A stretch of 52,920 nt of DNA from Candidatus Nitrosotenuis sp. Its GTDB lineage: Archaea > Thermoproteota > Nitrososphaeria > Nitrososphaerales > Nitrosopumilaceae. The notes under the pieces are model-generated. The model saw only the letters and a list, made by a program, of their open reading frames with translations, was not told the origin of the DNA and made no database searches. Shown piece by piece: positions 50,425-52,920 of the stretch. Location: contig SCVO01000056.1 of the NCBI GenBank assembly GCA_004322465.1, forward strand, positions 1 to 52,920, read 5' to 3'. Each line of letters opens with the position of its first letter. The stretch's first letter is position 1. The position numbers and the translations under genes were made by a program.

Positions 50425-50460
50425 AACTAGGTTTTTTAGAGATTTTATCATACCATAATC

Positions 50461-50625
50461 ATGGATTCTTGTTCGGTCGGAGGAACAAATGAGGGAATTT
50501 GCTGGTTTTGCAAAAAAGGCAGGCATTCAGAATGCATGAAGGAAATTCCAACCGATGCAAAATCCGAAGGCCCTCACGACTGCACCTTTGATACCAAGAT
50601 GGTTCCCTGCAAATGCGTCCACTGA
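50461..50625 (+). CDS. Small Cys-rich protein (54 aa)
   Basis: ATG at 50461, TGA at 50623-50625. The product starts MDSCSVGGTNEGICWFCKKG and has eight cysteines at residues 4, 14, 17, 25, 41, 50 and 52 among others (CxxC, CxC and single residues) plus His. This indicates a structural zinc or disulfide-rich fold. It starts 37 bp after ilvE. A TATA-like GATTTTATCA lies about 20 bases upstream. Function is unknown. Confidence 0.6.
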   Translation: MDSCSVGGTNEGICWFCKKGRHSECMKEIPTDAKSEGPHDCTFDTKMVPCKCVH

Positions 50626-50660
50626 TTAATATCAAATACAACATACTTTGAGATTCTGCA

Positions 50661-51221
50661 TTGAGCAATACAGAATATTGGAATCAGTACGCAGAAAGCT
50701 CTGATTCAAACTACAACGAAGAGATGGCAAAGTTCATCCGAGATCTTGCCACGTCACTGAGATCTCAGAATGTACTTGAGGTCGGATGCAACTCTGGAAA
50801 CGATTTAAAATTATTCTCAAAAGATTTTGATGTTTCCGGAATTGATCCAAATGAATCTGCAATTAGGAATGCGGGGCAAAATCTACCTCATTTCAAGTTC
50901 AAAGTAGGCTCCATTACTGAATTGCCGTTTGAGGATTCTTCCTTTGACTTTGTATTTACGAGAAATGTCCTAAACCACATTGACAGTTCAGACATGGAAA
51001 AATCAGTAAATGAGATATTCAGAGTTTCTCGAAAATACATTTTGAATGTTGAATTCTTTTCGGAAAACGAAGATCAGATAGAAGATTCCCCCATTCCAAT
51101 ATGGGGCAGAAACATGTACAAGCGCTGGCAAGAATTCAAGGTAAAGATAATCAGTAACGTAGACATGCATGAAGAGATTGATCCAAAAAAGCCAAAATTT
51201 ACTCTAGTAAGAAAAATTTAG
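50661..51221 (+). CDS. SAM-dependent methyltransferase (class I)
   Basis: 186 residues from a TTG start. The SAM-binding motif I is NVLEVGCNSGNDLK, followed by DVSGIDPNESAIRNAG (motif post-I with acidic residue) and FDFVFTRNVLNHIDSSDMEK in part (motif II). The C-terminal part is short (RNMYKRWQEFKVKII). The acceptor is unknown; relatives methylate sugars or quinones. It follows the Cys-rich gene by 35 bp on the same strand. Confidence 0.88.
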   Translation: MSNTEYWNQYAESSDSNYNEEMAKFIRDLATSLRSQNVLEVGCNSGNDLKLFSKDFDVSGIDPNESAIRNAGQNLPHFKFKVGSITELPFEDSSFDFVFTRNVLNHIDSSDMEKSVNEIFRVSRKYILNVEFFSENEDQIEDSPIPIWGRNMYKRWQEFKVKIISNVDMHEEIDPKKPKFTLVRKI

Positions 51222-51239
51222 TATGTAGCAGTTTTTGTC

Positions 51240-52619
51240 TTACTTGCTACTTGTGGTTGGTTTTACAGTCGTTGGTTTTACAGTTTTTTTTACTGTAGGT
51301 TTTACAGTTTGCTTTGTAGTTGGCTTTGGTTTTTTCTCAGTTGTCTTCTTTGTGTCCTTTGTTGTAGATTTCTTAGGTTCTATCTTTGCTGCGTCTGTCT
51401 TTTTTGCATCCTTTTTTGAGACATCTGTTTTGGTAGTGTTTGTTTTTGCTGTGTCTGTTTTGGTTGATGATTTTGTGAGATCCAAACTGACTACTGGTTT
51501 TGACTGATATTTCCATATCTGTTCTCCGTCGTATGTGAGTTTACTCAAGGCTTGTTTGTCAAGCTCTTGTACTGCTGGAGGCAGAGGCACGTACAGCAAT
51601 GGTTTTGAGAACTTTTGTCCATCAGTCACCATCCAGTTAATCATATGCACGAGTGTTTTTGCCGTGTCCTTGTCAGATACAGCTTGGTTTAGGTTCTGAT
51701 ATACAAGAAGATATGTGAAGCTTGCTATCGGATACGCGTTTGGTCCTGGTGCGTTAGTCATGCTTACAGAACTCCAATCTGCTTCAGGTTTTGGGAGCTT
51801 GTCTATTGGGAACGCCTTTACTGCGTCAAATACGGTATCAAAGTTCGGCTCAATAAAGCCAGTTTTGTCCGCGTTTTGCAAGTATGCATATGTCATCCCA
51901 TTTTGGTACGCATATGCTAATTCAACATAGCCAATCGCATATTTCGTGTTTCTTGTTGCCCATGCGACTCCCTCGTTTCCTGCAGCTCCAACACCGGTCG
52001 GCCATGGAACGCTTTTTCCCGTACCTACCTTAGTTGCCCAGTCCTTGCTTATCTTTGACAGATAGTCCGTGAACACATATGTGGTTCCTGATCCATCTGA
52101 TCGTCTAACAACAAGTATTGGCCTGTCAGGCATTTTGGTATCAGGGTTTAGCTCGGTAATTTTTGGATCATTCCATTTCTTTATTTTTCCAAGATAGATA
52201 TCAGATACAATTTCGCCAGTTAGTTTGAGTCCAGACTTTGGAACTTCGGGCAAGTAATATGCCAGAACTACAGATCCAATTGCTTCTGGAATGTGTAATG
52301 TGCCTGAAGCAAGAGTGTATTCATCTGTCGTAAGTGGTGCATCCGATGCGCCAAAGTTAACAGTTTTTTCTGTGTGTTGTTTTACCCCTCCGCCACTGCC
52401 AATTGACTGATAATTTAGATTTACATTTGGATACAGCTTGTTGTATTCCACTCTCCATGTGTCAATTAGAGGAAATGGGAATGTAGCTCCTGCTCCATTT
52501 ATCGCAAATTTCTTTTCAGACTTTGGCGGATCTGGTCCCTGTGCTGCACTTGCAGACAACGGTACAAAGACACTTGCAATAAGAATTAGGCTGAGTGTTA
52601 TTGAAAGTATTTTCTTCAT
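51240..52619 (-). CDS. pstS: Phosphate-binding protein PstS with C-terminal low-complexity tail
   Basis: 459 residues. Signal peptide (about 1-26, TLSLILIASVFVPLSASA). The mature part is a phosphate-binding protein: INGAGATFPFPLIDTWRVEY in part, YQSIGSGGGVKQHTEKTVNFG in part, VVRRSDGSGTTYVFTDYLSK and AIGYVELAYAYQNG. From about residue 385 the chain becomes Lys/Thr/Asp-rich (TKTDTAKTNTTKTD) and ends in PTVKKTVKPTT repeats, a flexible surface tail, perhaps O-glycosylated. It binds phosphate for the Pst ABC importer. A gene starts on the opposite strand at 52890, and both promoters share a box. Confidence 0.94.
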   Translation of the reverse strand: MKKILSITLSLILIASVFVPLSASAAQGPDPPKSEKKFAINGAGATFPFPLIDTWRVEYNKLYPNVNLNYQSIGSGGGVKQHTEKTVNFGASDAPLTTDEYTLASGTLHIPEAIGSVVLAYYLPEVPKSGLKLTGEIVSDIYLGKIKKWNDPKITELNPDTKMPDRPILVVRRSDGSGTTYVFTDYLSKISKDWATKVGTGKSVPWPTGVGAAGNEGVAWATRNTKYAIGYVELAYAYQNGMTYAYLQNADKTGFIEPNFDTVFDAVKAFPIDKLPKPEADWSSVSMTNAPGPNAYPIASFTYLLVYQNLNQAVSDKDTAKTLVHMINWMVTDGQKFSKPLLYVPLPPAVQELDKQALSKLTYDGEQIWKYQSKPVVSLDLTKSSTKTDTAKTNTTKTDVSKKDAKKTDAAKIEPKKSTTKDTKKTTEKKPKPTTKQTVKPTVKKTVKPTTVKPTTSSK

Positions 52620-52686
52620 TGATCATTGAGGTTGTGATTTGTTATATACAAATAATCGACATAGATTACGTTTCATCCGTAAATCT

Positions 52687-52832
52687 TCATACACTATATA
52701 GATTTGATTAAGTATAAACTAATTTATTATGAATTGGATTTAGTTTTCCAGAATTAGATTTAGTTTTCCAGAATTAGATTGCTATTTTATGCGTAAACCG
52801 AAAATTAGAATTCTAATCTATATAGTCTATGA
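52687..52832. promoter_or_regulatory. Paired boxes in divergent pst promoter region
   Basis: ATCTATATAGTGTATGA, read on the minus strand at 52703-52687, lies 68 bases ahead of pstS. ATCTATATAGTCTATGA (16 of 17 identical) lies on the plus strand at 52816-52832, 58 bases ahead of the next gene start (52890). Each is about 40-45 bases upstream of a TATA box, so they look like binding sites for an activator. ATTAGAATTCTAAT (52804-52817) is an additional 14-bp palindrome. Confidence 0.55.
52731..52780 (+). repeat. Short tandem repeat, 20-bp unit
   Basis: The unit GAATTAGATTTAGTTTTCCA occurs two and a half times (52731-52750 with one change, 52751-52770, and a half copy at 52771-52780) between the two pst boxes. 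It may be a spacer, a slippage product or a further binding array. Confidence 0.75.
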
Positions 52833-52889
52833 TATTCACCGTATAATACGCAATCAATATGGAAACTTCTTTATTATTTGCACATCAAA

Positions 52890-52920
52890 ATGGCATCAAT
52901 GATGAAAAACAAAACAATAA
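52890..52920 (+). CDS. Start of a gene cut by the window edge
   Basis: An ATG at 52890 opens a frame reading MASMMKNKTI to the end of the window. A TATA-like CTTTATTATTTG (52868-52879) and the shared pst-type box precede it. By position it could be a second phosphate-related gene. Only about 31 bases are visible, so this is tentative. Confidence 0.45.
   Translation, partial: MASMMKNKTI

Noticed and set aside
51235-51507. 90-residue Val/Phe-rich plus-strand frame
   Set aside because: It is the complement of the Lys/Thr-rich tail of PstS, an artefact of repetitive composition.
1-52920. CRISPR arrays, insertion sequences, prophage or integrase genes
   Set aside because: No regularly spaced repeats, transposase, integrase or phage structural genes were seen; the short tandem repeats at 52731 and in the TPR gene do not fit a CRISPR pattern.

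Overview
The window comes from an ammonia-oxidising archaeon of the Nitrososphaerota (Thaumarchaeota), most likely order Nitrosopumilales. The evidence is a 4-hydroxybutyryl-CoA dehydratase and an ADP-forming acyl-CoA synthetase of the 3-hydroxypropionate/4-hydroxybutyrate CO2-fixation cycle, an archaeal urease cluster (ureCBA divergent from ureEFGD), a PEFG-CTERM surface protein, a pyruvoyl-type arginine decarboxylase, deoxyhypusine synthases, a group II chaperonin, S26 signal peptidase of archaeal type, many TATA-driven leaderless starts and two archaeal tRNAs. The base composition looks moderate rather than very AT-rich, which would fit a Nitrosotenuis-like lineage better than marine Nitrosopumilus, but that is only a guess.

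Layout. 1-1.7 kb: tRNA-Ala(CGC), a possible structured RNA, two tiny Cys-rich proteins, a stand-alone Lrp/AsnC sensor domain and a roadblock-like protein. 1.8-9.2 kb: an MFS exporter, a secreted protein, a copper ATPase facing a TRASH-domain copper regulator across a clear palindromic operator, a winged-helix regulator facing a PepSY protein across another palindrome. 9.2-9.6 kb: a strongly folded intergenic element that looks like a non-coding RNA. 10-16.6 kb: PEFG-CTERM protein and the complete urease locus. 16.6-20.3 kb: thioredoxin, zinc-ribbon proteins, signal peptidase, malic enzyme. 20.3-27 kb: the two HP/HB-cycle genes surrounding tag and an arsenic cluster (arsR / arsC-aquaporin). 27-30.6 kb: an operon of a ureohydrolase (agmatinase), a divergent orphan urease-gamma-like protein and a NicO nickel transporter. 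31-35 kb: hypothetical proteins, a TPR protein and a sodium/solute symporter. 35.5-41 kb: a derived chaperonin, UspA, and pyruvoyl arginine decarboxylase flanked by two deoxyhypusine-synthase paralogues. 41-52.9 kb: radical SAM protein, thioesterase, acetyltransferase, ion transporter, tRNA-Val(TAC), glycosyltransferase, aspartate kinase, a second candidate ncRNA, branched-chain aminotransferase, methyltransferase, PstS and the first bases of a divergent gene.

How the genes fit together. Arginine decarboxylase makes agmatine, the ureohydrolase can turn it into putrescine plus urea, urease turns urea into ammonia (the energy substrate of these organisms) and CO2, and NicO can supply the nickel that urease needs. 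Polyamine also feeds deoxyhypusine synthase (aIF5A modification). CO2 fixation is represented by two enzymes of the 4-hydroxybutyrate half-cycle.

Most distinctive signals: the agmatinase / UreA-like / NicO operon; a chaperonin paralogue that has lost two of the conserved catalytic aspartates and gained a His-rich tail; three GC-rich folded intergenic elements; and several operator-like palindromes or shared boxes (copper, pst, GTATWATAC). No CRISPR array, insertion sequence, rRNA or prophage was seen. All identifications were made by reading the sequence; no database search was run.
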